Shown here: positions 27,790-38,651 of the stretch, piece after piece
Numbering within the stretch: position 1 is the stretch's first letter
Layout: the number at the start of each line of letters is the position of its first letter
Assembly (NCBI RefSeq): GCF_008298035.1
Contig: NZ_CP042910.1
Location: 7,440,001 to 7,504,000 of the forward strand
DNA: 64,000 bases
DNA from: Gimesia maris
Lineage (GTDB): Bacteria; Planctomycetota; Planctomycetia; Planctomycetales; Planctomycetaceae
Reading direction: 5' to 3'
Notes under the pieces: model-generated
The model's input: only the letters and a program-made list of their open reading frames with translations
The model's database searches: none
What the model was told of the DNA's origin: nothing
Program-made: the position numbers and the translations under genes

Positions 27790-28506
27790 ATGGAAGACGA
27801 CGCCCCACCAGGAGTCCCGGAGTGGGTGGTGACCTATGGTGACATGATGTCACTGCTTCTCACCTTCTTCATCATGCTGGTTTCTTTGAGTGAAATCGTG
27901 AATGATGAAAAATACCGGGCGATCCTGGAATCCATTCAGTCATACACGGGGTATCGGACCGGTCCGATCTCGCCGCCGGGAAAATATTTCCCCATGAACT
28001 CGCTGGTCGACCAGATGAGCATGCTGGGTGCCTACACAGACAGCCCCGACCGTGGTCGCGGGGGGATCAAAACTCGTTCCCTGGAAGGCAAGGACGTGCG
28101 GGTCTACCGGACGCGCGAAGGGGTGCCCGTACCAGTGGGGCGAACCCTGTATTACAACCAGACCGATATCGACCTGGATGCCAGACGCCGGGAAAAACTG
28201 GACCTGATGATTCCAGAACTGGCCGGGAAACCAAACAAAATCGAACTCCGGTCCCACACATCTGTCAAACCGCTGCCAGCCGACTCACCGATTCACGACA
28301 AGCTGATTCTGACCTACCAGCGGGGACGGGCCGTGATGCTGTATCTGATACAGAAAGGGATCGAGCCGAAACGAATTCGCATCACCGCTGCGGCTGACTC
28401 TGAACCGCCTCTGCAGACTGGCGATGAACAGTCAGAGCAGATGGACCGCCTGGATGTATTACTTCTGGATGCCTTTGTGAGCGACTATGTCGGCCCCAGA
28501 AAGTAA
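27790..28506 (+). CDS. MotB/OmpA-like stator-type membrane protein
   Basis: The 238-residue product resembles MotB. The N-terminal plug-and-helix region is PEWVVTYGDMMSLLLTFFIMLVS, quoted here because its Asp (in YGDMMS) matches the proton-binding Asp of MotB; this makes up one membrane helix. The C-terminal half is OmpA-like (IELRSHTS, TYQRGRAVMLYLIQKGI). In it the usual GHTD is SHTS, so the Asp that contacts diaminopimelate in peptidoglycan-binding relatives is missing, while the Arg of the RGRA segment remains. No MotA gene is adjacent. Start choice is open: ATG 27790 has AGGAG nine bases upstream, and TTG 27718 has AGGAGA five bases upstream. Confidence 0.82.
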   Translation: MEDDAPPGVPEWVVTYGDMMSLLLTFFIMLVSLSEIVNDEKYRAILESIQSYTGYRTGPISPPGKYFPMNSLVDQMSMLGAYTDSPDRGRGGIKTRSLEGKDVRVYRTREGVPVPVGRTLYYNQTDIDLDARRREKLDLMIPELAGKPNKIELRSHTSVKPLPADSPIHDKLILTYQRGRAVMLYLIQKGIEPKRIRITAAADSEPPLQTGDEQSEQMDRLDVLLLDAFVSDYVGPRK

Positions 28507-28509
28507 CAG

Positions 28510-28531
28510 GTCATACCAAGCCTGGTATGAC
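28510..28531 (+). terminator. Perfect hairpin after the MotB-like gene
   Basis: GTCATACCA pairs perfectly with TGGTATGAC around AGCC, three bases after the stop codon. A T-run is missing, so it may protect the 3' end or act as a weak terminator between convergent genes. Confidence 0.45.
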
Positions 28532-28542
28532 TGATGATTAAA

Positions 28543-28875
28543 TTATTCAGCCATCAGATCTTCAACCAGATGATCACGACGACGGGCGGCCACATCATGC
28601 ATTTTGATGATATGCGGCGCGGATGCTTCCACGTGTGCTTCATCCAGGCGTCTGCTGACAGCGGGAGCCAGGGGTACGAACATCGACGAAACACGGACGT
28701 TCACGCTGTTCTCTTCTGATTCGGACATTTCCTGATCCTTTATGTTCATTTCATCTAATACGACAGGATTCCAAGTTTCTTTTCGCTGATCAGCTGTGAC
28801 ATAATGTGTTCGTGCCCAGCTTCTTAATCTCAACTCTCTCACCATTGAGATCGTACTATTCAACTCCTTGCTCAT
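28543..28875 (-). CDS. Conserved-looking hypothetical protein
   Basis: The 110-residue product is hydrophilic, with no signal or membrane helix. Its first half (RELRLRSWARTHYVTADQRK, then WNPVVLDEMNIKDQEM) has the look of a conserved planctomycete domain; the second half ends in a region rich in charged residues. ATG 28875 is preceded by AGAGGAT at normal spacing, which supports a real gene. It lies between the MotB-like gene (convergent) and a membrane-protein gene on the same strand. I cannot assign a function. Confidence 0.62.
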   Translation of the reverse strand: MSKELNSTISMVRELRLRSWARTHYVTADQRKETWNPVVLDEMNIKDQEMSESEENSVNVRVSSMFVPLAPAVSRRLDEAHVEASAPHIIKMHDVAARRRDHLVEDLMAE

Positions 28876-29223
28876 ACCGCGCTATCCTCTTTGATGAATC
28901 TTCCTAAGCAGGTCCCATTTCACAGTCGCGTCTTGTCTTGAACAGTTTTGAGCTCGAGGAACCTGAAGACGCTGCCTCAAACCTGCCCTGAACACAGGCT
29001 CTAATGTGACTATTAATCAGATCGTCTGGAAGCTTACATCAGCCAGAATGATTTTGTTTTCGAGCTGAAGCTTTGAGTGAGATTCCCAACTGCAGGCAGC
29101 TATTGCAGACACAACCCGAAGAACAAGGTTGTTGAGCAGAATACTCAGGACCACAAATAAAAGACTACCTGGCACAATCGAACGGAGCAACACAACCCGC
29201 ACCAATGGTTAAAACCGATACGA
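28876..29223. other. Intergenic region without recognised gene
   Basis: About 350 bp. A short open frame of 62 codons on the minus strand (29017-29205) is hydrophobic but has no ribosome site and low coding character. Nothing else is seen; the promoter of the 110-residue protein probably lies here. Confidence 0.4.
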
Positions 29224-29862
29224 TCAGCACTCTGATTCCGGGTCTTCTTCACTGACTCGATAACGTGAAAGCAGCACGGCGAACAGATTTCGCGTTGATC
29301 TGGTGACCGTTTCCAGTTGAGGCGTCTGGGACTCATGCAGAAATGTAAACGCTAATACGATGATCACCGCCGCCGTCAACAGGATAGAAGACCGCACATT
29401 CTGATTTTCGCTGAGCACCCCCAGCATGGGAATATACCAGGCACGACTGGTGACAGAAGCTTTCTGATTTGGATTCCACTGGGGAACATCCAAAGCATGG
29501 TCCGGCTCGACGGCAATGCGTTCTTCCCCGGGACTGGTGGCATCAAAGTCAACGCGGGCGACTTCGGAACGGAACTCCGGATCGTTCTCCAGGGAATGGG
29601 CAATCTCTTTCAGGTATTCCACCTGATTTTCCAGCGAAACCAGCTGAACCTGGTTGGTCAGATACTCATTACGCAAATTCAGATAGGACAGGTAACGGGG
29701 CGCCAGCACTACCGCCGCAAACAGGCTGGCGGCAATAAATAACAGGATCCAGAATGTGAGCGAAATCATCCAGCCGATGCGGGATTCTTCATTCTGATTC
29801 TGACTGACTGACACAATAAACACGCCCGATTTGAACAGGTGGAAAACAGCGGGAAACGACAC
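29224..29862 (-). CDS. Two-helix membrane protein with coiled coil
   Basis: The 212-residue product has a membrane helix (about 31-52, ISLTFWILLFIAASLFAAVV), then a likely coiled coil (about 58-90, LNLRNEYLTNQVQLVSLENQ), an acidic middle part, and a second membrane helix (about 158-175). The helix followed by a coiled coil recalls FtsB/DivIC-type division proteins, but the second helix and the acidic domain do not fit them, so this is only a topological resemblance. The start is a GTG at 29862 with AAAGAGA upstream. Function unknown. Confidence 0.65.
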   Translation of the reverse strand: MSFPAVFHLFKSGVFIVSVSQNQNEESRIGWMISLTFWILLFIAASLFAAVVLAPRYLSYLNLRNEYLTNQVQLVSLENQVEYLKEIAHSLENDPEFRSEVARVDFDATSPGEERIAVEPDHALDVPQWNPNQKASVTSRAWYIPMLGVLSENQNVRSSILLTAAVIIVLAFTFLHESQTPQLETVTRSTRNLFAVLLSRYRVSEEDPESEC

Positions 29863-29987
29863 CAGTATTCTCTTTAATCAAAATCGACCACGACAGGCAG
29901 CCTTCTTCATACGCTGTGAAACAGTACGGGTTATCCAGCCTGTTACCAATCTGACGACTGGTTAATCGGGTTCAAGAATACGGACGT

Positions 29988-30023
29988 AAAAAAACTCCCC
30001 TCTGAACTGAATCAGAGAGGAGT
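29988..30023 (-). terminator. Rho-independent terminator of enolase
   Basis: On the minus strand, ACTCCTCTCTGA pairs with TCAGAGGGGAGT (one mismatch) around a six-base loop, followed by a run of seven Ts. It sits 28 bp after the enolase stop codon. Confidence 0.82.
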
Positions 30024-30050
30024 GATTTTCATTCGACCTTGAAGCAGCGA

Positions 30051-31807
<1,757 letters not shown>

Positions 31808-32881
31808 ATGAGTTCAACTTCACAACACAATCACCCAGAGACTTCTGGCACGTCCTATCCCCTCCTGAACGTGGAAGCCATGGACCCCCAGTTGACCACG
31901 ATTCAGCCGGGCGGCGGGATCATTATCAATCTGGAGATGCTCTGGGGACGCTGGCGGCGGTTCTGGCTGAAGACATTTCGGCGCGGCTACGTGCAGAAGA
32001 TGCAGAGCAGTCGCAAGGGGGATTTCAATCCCTGCCCGCATGAAGTACTCGATCCGCGCGATCTGAAGTACCATGAAAATCAGGGGGGGTATTACTGGGA
32101 AGCAGCTGACGATCCGTTTGCCTATCGCAGTCGGCTCCCGTTTGCGCGGGAAGGACTGGCAGAACTGATCGTGCTCTCCACCCTGTTCTTCGGCGGTGCA
32201 GCGTTGACGGCAGGACTGCTGCTGTCCTTTCAGGCATCGGGTCTGGTCGCGATTTTCGGCTGGCTGCTGGCGTTCACTCTGCTTCTGTTCGGTCTGGAAA
32301 TTGTCTGGTTCTTTCGCAATCCGAATCGCACGATTCCGGCGGGCGAAGGCGTCATCGTTTCTCCCGCCGATGGCACGTTTGATACGATCGAAGAAATCGA
32401 ACATCATGAATTCATAGGCGGCCCGGCGATTGAGATCGGCATTTTCCTGTCGATCTTCAATGTGCACATCAACCGCATGCCGGTCGCCGGCAGAATTATC
32501 AAACTCGCTTATAAACCGGGTAAATGTCTGAACGCACTGCGACCGGAATCCACGCGCGAGAATGAGCGTCTGGAAGTTTACCTGCAGATGCCGGCACCCA
32601 CGAACCGGCCGATGCTGGTGCAGCAGATTACCGGCGCGATTGCCCGCCGCATTGTCTGCCGCATCAAACCAGGCGATGAATTAGAAAAGGGCCAGCAGTT
32701 TGGCATGATTAAACTGGGCTCAAGGACGGTAATCGTGTTTCCCAGGGAACCAGGCCTGGAAATCCTCACCAAACCAGGTGATAAGCTGCTGGCAGGATCG
32801 ACGATTCTGGCAAAGTACACGGATGCTGCAGAGAGTGTGACACCAATGGGGAAGGCATCCAATGATGACAAAGAAGCGTAA
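31808..32881 (+). CDS. psd: Phosphatidylserine decarboxylase proenzyme, N-terminally extended
   Basis: The 357-residue product makes phosphatidylethanolamine from phosphatidylserine. The decarboxylase domain starts near residue 165 (FFRNPNRTIPAGEGVIVSPADGTF) and has FLSIFNVHINRMPV. Self-cleavage to form the pyruvoyl group should occur in KLGSRTVIVF between Gly and Ser. The domain resembles the short archaeal-type (Psd-like) enzymes of about 215 residues. The first 160 residues are an extension with a hydrophilic stretch and two membrane helices (about 118-160). pssA overlaps its 3' end by 20 bp, so substrate supply and use are encoded together. Confidence 0.93.
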   Translation: MSSTSQHNHPETSGTSYPLLNVEAMDPQLTTIQPGGGIIINLEMLWGRWRRFWLKTFRRGYVQKMQSSRKGDFNPCPHEVLDPRDLKYHENQGGYYWEAADDPFAYRSRLPFAREGLAELIVLSTLFFGGAALTAGLLLSFQASGLVAIFGWLLAFTLLLFGLEIVWFFRNPNRTIPAGEGVIVSPADGTFDTIEEIEHHEFIGGPAIEIGIFLSIFNVHINRMPVAGRIIKLAYKPGKCLNALRPESTRENERLEVYLQMPAPTNRPMLVQQITGAIARRIVCRIKPGDELEKGQQFGMIKLGSRTVIVFPREPGLEILTKPGDKLLAGSTILAKYTDAAESVTPMGKASNDDKEA

Positions 32882-33752
32882 ACTGATCGCCGTGCTCCCG
32901 ACGCTGCTGACACTGGGAAATGCGGCCTGCGGATTTGGTGCGATTACCTATGCGGCGAAGGTCGGTCCGGAATATCTGGGACAGGCAGCCAATGGTGGTG
33001 GCCTGACCCGCATGCTGGGAACTTCACCGGGCCTGTATAATTCATTTGAAAATCAGCACCTGTTTATCGCCGCGGTTTTGATTTTCGTGGCGATGCTGTT
33101 TGATGCGCTGGATGGGAGCGCCGCCCGCTGGGCCAACCAGACCAGTGAATTTGGTGCCCAGCTCGACAGCCTGTGTGATGCCATCAGTTTCGGAGTGGCG
33201 CCGGCATTTCTGATGCTGCAGATGGTCCAGTTTCGCACGGATTATCATCCCCGGCTGTTATGGGTCATTGCGCTGCTGTTTGCCGTCTGTACGATCCTGA
33301 GGCTGGCGCGATTCAATGTGGAAACAGAAGAGGAAGATACGCATGAAGGGTTCAGCGGTCTTCCTTCACCAGCCGCTGCAGGAGTTGTGGCTTCCTTTCT
33401 CATCGCGATGCGGGGAATCTACAAACTGGCGGAGACGGAACACGATACCCTGGCCAAGTCGATTGCCGACTGGTTGATCCCCGCGGTCGCCTGGTCGCTC
33501 CCCTGGATCACACTGGCGGTCGCGGCGTTGATGGTCTCGCGGATTCGTTATTCGCATGTTTTTAATCAACTGTTCAGAGGTCAGCGCAGCCGTCGCCATG
33601 TGCTGCAACTGGTCTTTTCGATGGCGCTGGTGTTTCTGGTTCAGGAGCTGGCCATCCCGGTTCTGTTCTGTTATTTCGCGTTTTCGTCTCCAATTCGTGC
33701 TTTTTGGGAAGAAGTTGTCTCTGGACGACTATACAAATCGAAACAAATTTGA
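32862..33752 (+). CDS. pssA: CDP-diacylglycerol--serine O-phosphatidyltransferase
   Basis: The 296-residue product is an integral membrane CDP-alcohol phosphatidyltransferase. The full catalytic signature is present, DG-x2-AR-x8-G-x3-D-x3-D, from DGSAAR to DSLCD (about residues 81-105). It is followed by FGVAPAFLML and several membrane helices. The N-terminus VLPTLLTLGNAACGF is typical of PssA. It makes phosphatidylserine for the decarboxylase encoded just upstream. The start ATG 32862 is preceded by GGGGAAGG and lies inside the end of psd. Confidence 0.95.
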   Translation: MMTKKRKLIAVLPTLLTLGNAACGFGAITYAAKVGPEYLGQAANGGGLTRMLGTSPGLYNSFENQHLFIAAVLIFVAMLFDALDGSAARWANQTSEFGAQLDSLCDAISFGVAPAFLMLQMVQFRTDYHPRLLWVIALLFAVCTILRLARFNVETEEEDTHEGFSGLPSPAAAGVVASFLIAMRGIYKLAETEHDTLAKSIADWLIPAVAWSLPWITLAVAALMVSRIRYSHVFNQLFRGQRSRRHVLQLVFSMALVFLVQELAIPVLFCYFAFSSPIRAFWEEVVSGRLYKSKQI

Positions 33753-33806
33753 GAAACTGGCACGTTTAACTCCCCCTTTAATCGAACCTTGAAGGTACTG
33801 TCGCCG

Positions 33807-34424
33807 ATGTTTACGGGACTGGTCGAGGGTCGAGGTACCGTTCATCTTCTGGAGAAGGACGGCTCCGCCATCGATTTAACGCTTGCGATTCCGGAATGGA
33901 TAACGAATGATGCCCACATGGGAGACAGTGTGGCCATCAACGGATGCTGCCTGACGGTCGTTGAAATCGCAGTCGGCTTCCTGAAATTTCAGGCGGGCGC
34001 GGAAACCCTTGCCAAAACCAACCTGGGTTTGCTGGCACCGGGCGATGAAGTCAACCTGGAGCGTCCCCTGGCAGCCAACGGCAGACTCGGCGGGCATTTT
34101 GTCCAGGGCCACGTGGATGGCGTCGGTACGATCAAATCGATCGACAGGGATGGGGAGTGGATCACGATGTGGTTCAATATACCGGAAGCATTAGCACTGC
34201 AGATGGTTGCGAAAGGTTCGGTCACGATTGACGGGATCAGCCTGACAGTTGTGGAATGCCAGCCGGCAGCCTTCAGTATCGCTTTGATACCGCATACGCT
34301 GGAAGTGACCACCCTGGGCCAGAAACAGGTGGGCAGCGTCGTGAATATCGAAACGGACATCCTCGGGAAGTATGTACAGAAACTGATTCCCATAACATCA
34401 GATGGTTTCAATGAAAGAAGATGA
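33807..34424 (+). CDS. ribE: Riboflavin synthase, alpha subunit
   Basis: The 205-residue product has two lumazine-binding repeats: one begins MFTGLVEGRGTV and the second GGHFVQGHVDGVGTIKS. Each has the family segments GDSVAINGCCLTV and GSVTIDGISLTVVE. The enzyme converts two 6,7-dimethyl-8-ribityllumazine molecules to riboflavin. ATG 33807 is the family's normal start, with GAAGG upstream; a TTG at 33789 is in frame. It follows pssA by 54 bp and overlaps rsmA at its 3' end. No FMN riboswitch is seen upstream. Confidence 0.95.
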   Translation: MFTGLVEGRGTVHLLEKDGSAIDLTLAIPEWITNDAHMGDSVAINGCCLTVVEIAVGFLKFQAGAETLAKTNLGLLAPGDEVNLERPLAANGRLGGHFVQGHVDGVGTIKSIDRDGEWITMWFNIPEALALQMVAKGSVTIDGISLTVVECQPAAFSIALIPHTLEVTTLGQKQVGSVVNIETDILGKYVQKLIPITSDGFNERR

Positions 34425-35331
34425 AAGGCAGACTCGATCTTATTTAATGCAGCTCTTTGAGCGGCATGGCTTTAACCCGCGCTCTGATCTGGGCCAGAAC
34501 TTTCTGATCGATCTGAATATCATCGAGTACGTTGTTGAACACGGCCATATCCAGCCCAACGATATTGTGCTTGAAGTCGGAACCGGCACGGGAGGCATGA
34601 CCACCTTCATGGCGCAACAGGCAGCGCATGTGATCACGGTGGAATACGACCGCAACATGCACACCCTGGCACAGGAAGCGACACAGAAATACGACAACAT
34701 CACGCTGCTGAACTGTGATGCGTTAAAAAATAAAAACCATATGTCCCCGATCGTGCTCGATGAAATTGCCGCTCAACTGGAAGCGCATCCGGGCAGTCAG
34801 CTCAAGCTGGTGGCAAACCTGCCTTACAATGTGGCAACGCCGATCATCTCGAATATCGTGGCCTCCGATCTGCCCTGGAATCGCATGGTTGTGACGATTC
34901 AGTACGAACTCGGGTTGAAGATGGCCTGTAAGCCAACCTCGTCCAATTACGGTGCCCTGTCGGTCTGGTTGCAGTCACAGTGTTTTGTGAAGCTGCTGAA
35001 GAAACTGGGGCCAACGGTCTTCTGGCCGCGTCCCGGAGTCGATTCGGCCATCGTTCAGCTCACACCCAATCCGCCACTCAAACAGAAGATTGTCGACCGG
35101 GTCTTCTTTCAGGACTTTCTCCGCAGAGTGTTTCAGCATCGCCGTAAACTGATGCGGAGTACCCTCGTGGGGATGTACAGCAAACAGCTACCCAAAGCGG
35201 ACGTCGACGCAATCCTGTTATCCCATGGGATTGATAAAGAAAAAACACGGGCCGAAGAACTGAATGTTCCCGAACTGATTGAACTGGCTAACTCGTTTCA
35301 GGAACAGATCGCACAACAGGCAAAACGGTAA
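34411..35331 (+). CDS. rsmA: 16S rRNA dimethyladenosine transferase
   Basis: The 306-residue product is RsmA (KsgA), which dimethylates the two adjacent adenines in the 3' terminal helix of 16S rRNA during 30S maturation. It shows LGQNFLIDLNI, the AdoMet site VLEVGTGTGGMT and the target-base motif NLPYNVATP. The C-terminal helical domain has FFQDFLRRVFQHRRKLMR. It starts within the last 14 bp of ribE (an alternative ATG at 34402 lies nine bases earlier), so translation is probably coupled. It is slightly longer than the usual 270 residues. Confidence 0.94.
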   Translation: MKEDERQTRSYLMQLFERHGFNPRSDLGQNFLIDLNIIEYVVEHGHIQPNDIVLEVGTGTGGMTTFMAQQAAHVITVEYDRNMHTLAQEATQKYDNITLLNCDALKNKNHMSPIVLDEIAAQLEAHPGSQLKLVANLPYNVATPIISNIVASDLPWNRMVVTIQYELGLKMACKPTSSNYGALSVWLQSQCFVKLLKKLGPTVFWPRPGVDSAIVQLTPNPPLKQKIVDRVFFQDFLRRVFQHRRKLMRSTLVGMYSKQLPKADVDAILLSHGIDKEKTRAEELNVPELIELANSFQEQIAQQAKR

Positions 35332-35444
35332 AAAAATTGCCTGCCTTCCAGGCAGTGCCTAAAATGCGTTCATCAAAAATAACTTTGAATTAAATTACAT
35401 ATAAACAGCAAAAATATTCAAGCGTCGTGTTAAGGAGAGGAACA

Positions 35445-36929
35445 ATGGAAGATCGCATTATCTGTCAGGGAATTACATTTGATGACGTCTTACTGCAACC
35501 TGCATACAGTGAAATAATGCCATCGGAAGTCAGTGTTGCCACACAGCTTACCAGAAATATCCCTCTGAATGTTCCGATCATCAGCAGTCCCATGGATACA
35601 GTGACCGAAAGTGACATGGCGATCGGGATGGCCCAGGAGGGGGGCATTGGCATCATTCACAAGAATATGACAGCCGAACAGCAGGCGATGCTCGTTGACG
35701 TGGTCAAGCGGAGTGAACATGGGGTTATCGTCGATCCTGTCACCCTGCCGCCGGAAGCCACGGTCGCTGAAGCTGCCGAAATCATGAAACGCAGGAATAT
35801 CGGCGGTGTCCCCGTCACGAAAAATGGGAAGCTTGTAGGAATTTTAACGAGTAGGGACCTGCGATTTTTAGACACGCCAGACAAGTCTATTTCCGAGGTT
35901 ATGACGAAAGACAAGCTTGTAACGGCTAAAGAAGATACAACGCTTGAAGCGGCTCAGCGGATATTATTAGAAAATAAGGTCGAGAAACTTCTGCTGGTTG
36001 ACGAAAATTATCAACTGAAGGGGCTTATAACAATTAAAGACATCGACAAGACGATGCAGTTCCCTCTGGCCTCTAAAGATTCACGAGGTCGGCTGCGAGT
36101 GGGAGCTGCCGTTGGTGTACGCGATTATGAACGAGCCGCTTTACTGATTGAAAAAGGGGTTGATCTCCTGGTTGTTGACAGTGCACACGGCCATTCAGGC
36201 AATGTGATCGAGACCGTCAGAGAAATCAAAAAGCAATGGGACATCGATGTCGTTGCCGGTAATGTGGCGACAGAACAGGGTGCCCGTGACCTGGCAGATG
36301 CGGGTGCAGATGCCGTCAAGGTCGGCATTGGTCCTGGTTCAATCTGTACGACACGAATTATTTCCGGTGTCGGTGTACCGCAGTTAACGGCCATTTCCAA
36401 TGCCGCCAAGGCATTGGAGGGGTCGGGAATTCCGGTCATCGCCGATGGAGGGATTCGATACAGTGGAGATATTGCCAAGGCACTGGCAGCGGGTGCCCAT
36501 ACGGTGATGTTGGGAGGTTTGCTCGCAGGTCTGGATGAGAGTCCGGGCGAATTGATTCTTTACCAGGGACGCAGTTTCAAGCGTTATCGTGGTATGGGGT
36601 CAATGGGAGCGATGGTTAAAGGCAGTAGCGAACGTTACCGTCAAAGTTCTATTAATCAAGATGGAAAGGACACAGCTAAAAAACTCGTTCCGGAAGGAGT
36701 AGAAGGTCGCGTGCCCTACAAAGGCCCGCTGCAGAATCTGCTCTATCAGCTTGTAGGAGGACTACGGGCCGGCATGGGTTACCTGGGTGTCCAGTCTATC
36801 GCGGAAATGCGTACCGAAGCTCGATTTATTCAGGTTTCAGCAGCAACGGTCAGGGAGAACCATCCGCATGATATTGCAGTTACTCAAGAAGCACCAAATT
36901 ACACAGCCGAGCATTCGCCCATGGAATAG
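35445..36929 (+). CDS. guaB: IMP dehydrogenase
   Basis: The 494-residue product oxidises IMP to XMP, the first committed step of GMP synthesis. It begins with [15 protein letters not shown], and two CBS domains are inserted at about 95-205 ([20 protein letters not shown], then VEKLLLVDE). The catalytic loop is [12 protein letters not shown] (Cys about 307), and the flap has the Arg in [16 protein letters not shown] 35445 is preceded by the strong ribosome site AAGGAGAGG. The next gene begins inside its last 62 bp. Confidence 0.97.
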   Translation: MEDRIICQGITFDDVLLQPAYSEIMPSEVSVATQLTRNIPLNVPIISSPMDTVTESDMAIGMAQEGGIGIIHKNMTAEQQAMLVDVVKRSEHGVIVDPVTLPPEATVAEAAEIMKRRNIGGVPVTKNGKLVGILTSRDLRFLDTPDKSISEVMTKDKLVTAKEDTTLEAAQRILLENKVEKLLLVDENYQLKGLITIKDIDKTMQFPLASKDSRGRLRVGAAVGVRDYERAALLIEKGVDLLVVDSAHGHSGNVIETVREIKKQWDIDVVAGNVATEQGARDLADAGADAVKVGIGPGSICTTRIISGVGVPQLTAISNAAKALEGSGIPVIADGGIRYSGDIAKALAAGAHTVMLGGLLAGLDESPGELILYQGRSFKRYRGMGSMGAMVKGSSERYRQSSINQDGKDTAKKLVPEGVEGRVPYKGPLQNLLYQLVGGLRAGMGYLGVQSIAEMRTEARFIQVSAATVRENHPHDIAVTQEAPNYTAEHSPME

Positions 36930-38082
36930 TCGCCGCCTGCGGTGGCTGTTGACCGTGACGATCGCGCTGGGATCATGCCCTTACTCATTTGCTGGTGAGC
37001 CTGCGACATCCACCGATCCGTTTCTGTCCCAGTCCAGTTCGACAGCGCAAACCTGGGAAGAACTCAAAACCCGTTCTCCCGAACAACGCTGGGAATCGCT
37101 GGCGAAAGAGAACAAACGCGAACTGAAAAAACAGGAACGCAAAGATCGTCGCGAGCAGCGTAAAATCAGCCGCAACAGTGATGAACTGGAATTCGTTCCC
37201 GAGTTCCGCCAGATTCCCGATGACATGCCGCAAACACCGGCTGCCACCGGTGCACTTAACAAAGCCCCGGCAGCAACCAGCTTCAGCACACCGGTGAGCA
37301 CGCCTGTTGCACCCGGAGCAGAATCTTATAAAACGATCGGCCTGGAACAGAATCCGTCTGGACCGACGACAACAGCAAAAAATCTGGAATTCAAAGGACC
37401 GGCTCCTGTCAGTCAGCCACAGCAGATTGTACCGGTCTTCCCGGATACTCAGACTGCAGGTTCGACTTACATCAATACTCAAAACACATATGAACCGGCC
37501 GATCCTGTACCTGGCCTGGACCCCAATTCTCCAGATTTTCTGGAAGACGAAACGCCTCATATGTTGAAGAAGATTGCCGGCATCAACCCGTTCTTCAACT
37601 ACGAGCCTGATCCTGAAATTGCCAAAAACGAGCCCTGTCGCAACCTGTGCCCGCGACCGGACGGGAAACCCTGTAAAACTTCCGATGAACAGGGGGAACA
37701 CATCCTGGCCTGCCCTCGCGAATTCCAATTGAGCCATGAACCTTACTCGGGTCGTAACTTCACCGAAAGCATTTATACCTGGGAAGCTTCTGACATCAAT
37801 TATAACCCACTCTATTTTGAAGATCCCAACCTGGAACGCTATGGTTACTCACGCCGCGATCTGGTACAGCCATTTGTCTCCGTCGGCCGGTTCACCGGTC
37901 AGTTACTCGCATTGCCTTACCAGATGAGCATCGACCCCGTGAGGAAAAAAATGTATCCTCTGGGATTTTATCGTCCGGGTGAACCTAATATTCCGAAACG
38001 CATCAATGGAATCCCCTGGAATACCAAAGCAGCAGTTACTGAAGGACTTACAGCAACCGGTCTGATCTTCCTGCTCCCATAA
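36868..38082 (+). CDS. Exported proline-rich protein of unknown function
   Basis: The 404-residue product has a basic N-terminus and a signal peptide ([20 protein letters not shown]). A strongly charged Lys/Arg/Glu helix follows (about 80-100, [13 protein letters not shown]), then a Pro/Thr/Ser/Gln-rich, probably disordered middle (about 115-230). The C-terminal domain (about 230-404) contains [13 protein letters not shown] and a further Cys, then the segment [19 protein letters not shown] and a closing part with [12 protein letters not shown]. That domain has the look of a conserved planctomycete envelope protein; I do not recognise a family. ATG 36868 has GGGAGA upstream. A terminator follows. 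Confidence 0.78.
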   Translation: MILQLLKKHQITQPSIRPWNSRRLRWLLTVTIALGSCPYSFAGEPATSTDPFLSQSSSTAQTWEELKTRSPEQRWESLAKENKRELKKQERKDRREQRKISRNSDELEFVPEFRQIPDDMPQTPAATGALNKAPAATSFSTPVSTPVAPGAESYKTIGLEQNPSGPTTTAKNLEFKGPAPVSQPQQIVPVFPDTQTAGSTYINTQNTYEPADPVPGLDPNSPDFLEDETPHMLKKIAGINPFFNYEPDPEIAKNEPCRNLCPRPDGKPCKTSDEQGEHILACPREFQLSHEPYSGRNFTESIYTWEASDINYNPLYFEDPNLERYGYSRRDLVQPFVSVGRFTGQLLALPYQMSIDPVRKKMYPLGFYRPGEPNIPKRINGIPWNTKAAVTEGLTATGLIFLLP

Positions 38083-38146
38083 ATCCCACAAGGGGATTCG
38101 CAGCTAAGTGGTAGTTGCTGAACAGTGACAAATTCGATATTCTCTA

Positions 38147-38185
38147 AACACACCTTGATCCCCTGGATCAGGGTGTGTTTTTGTT
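38147..38185 (+). terminator. Rho-independent terminator after the exported protein
   Basis: AACACACCTTGATCC pairs with GGATCAGGGTGTGTT (one mismatch) around a very short loop, followed by TTTTGTT. It closes the forward run of genes that begins at psd or guaB. Confidence 0.85.
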
Positions 38186-38230
38186 ATCTGTTTCATCCAT
38201 CCTGCTATTTTGAGAGTGATTTTCAGTCCT

Positions 38231-38635
38231 ATGTCTCGTGACTCCGCAAACAATGTCTCTTCTGCCTCCCGTGAATTAGCCAATGATATCATCCAGCGAG
38301 TGGCCAGGTTAGTCAGCGAAGCAGAAGCAGAAACCAAACCACTGGAGCTGGATCCCTATCGCAGCCAACTGTTTGAACTGTTCGTGATGGCGGACGCTGC
38401 CGGCTTTGTCTCAGAAGAAGCGGAAATTGATCTGACAGCCGACAATCTCTGTCGGGAACTGGCCAGTCACTGGGGTCTGGCATCAGCCACCCAGAATGCT
38501 GTCGAATCGCAGGGCAAGCTGCCCCCCGATCAACTCAGCAAAATGCGGATCCTCTGGTCCGTGCTGCGACTGTGGATGGAATGGGCTTACGCCTGGAAAC
38601 GCTGGGAAGAATTCCACCCTAACGATCGCCCCTGA
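38231..38635 (+). CDS. Hypothetical helical protein
   Basis: The 134-residue product is soluble and mainly helical, with acidic and Leu-rich stretches (ELANDIIQRVARLVSEAEAE near the start). A conserved-looking tail follows (LPPDQLSKMRILWSVLRLW, then MEWAYAWKRWEEFH). No signal, membrane helix or known motif is seen. It stands alone after a terminator and converges on the glycosyltransferase with 16 bp between them. The start ATG 38231 is chosen over an in-frame TTG at 38210. Confidence 0.65.
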   Translation: MSRDSANNVSSASRELANDIIQRVARLVSEAEAETKPLELDPYRSQLFELFVMADAAGFVSEEAEIDLTADNLCRELASHWGLASATQNAVESQGKLPPDQLSKMRILWSVLRLWMEWAYAWKRWEEFHPNDRP

Positions 38636-38651
38636 GATCGGTCGCTCAGAC

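Noticed and set aside
27581-27832. An 83-codon plus-strand frame upstream of the MotB-like gene
   Set aside because: It overlaps the MotB-like coding sequence in another frame, and the peptide shows no pattern.
29017-29205. A 62-codon hydrophobic minus-strand frame in the gap after the 110-residue protein
   Set aside because: No ribosome site and no similarity; a hydrophobic peptide can arise from AT-rich sequence by chance.
35341-35356. CTGCCT TCC AGGCAG hairpin after rsmA
   Set aside because: Only six base pairs and no T-run; too weak to call a terminator.
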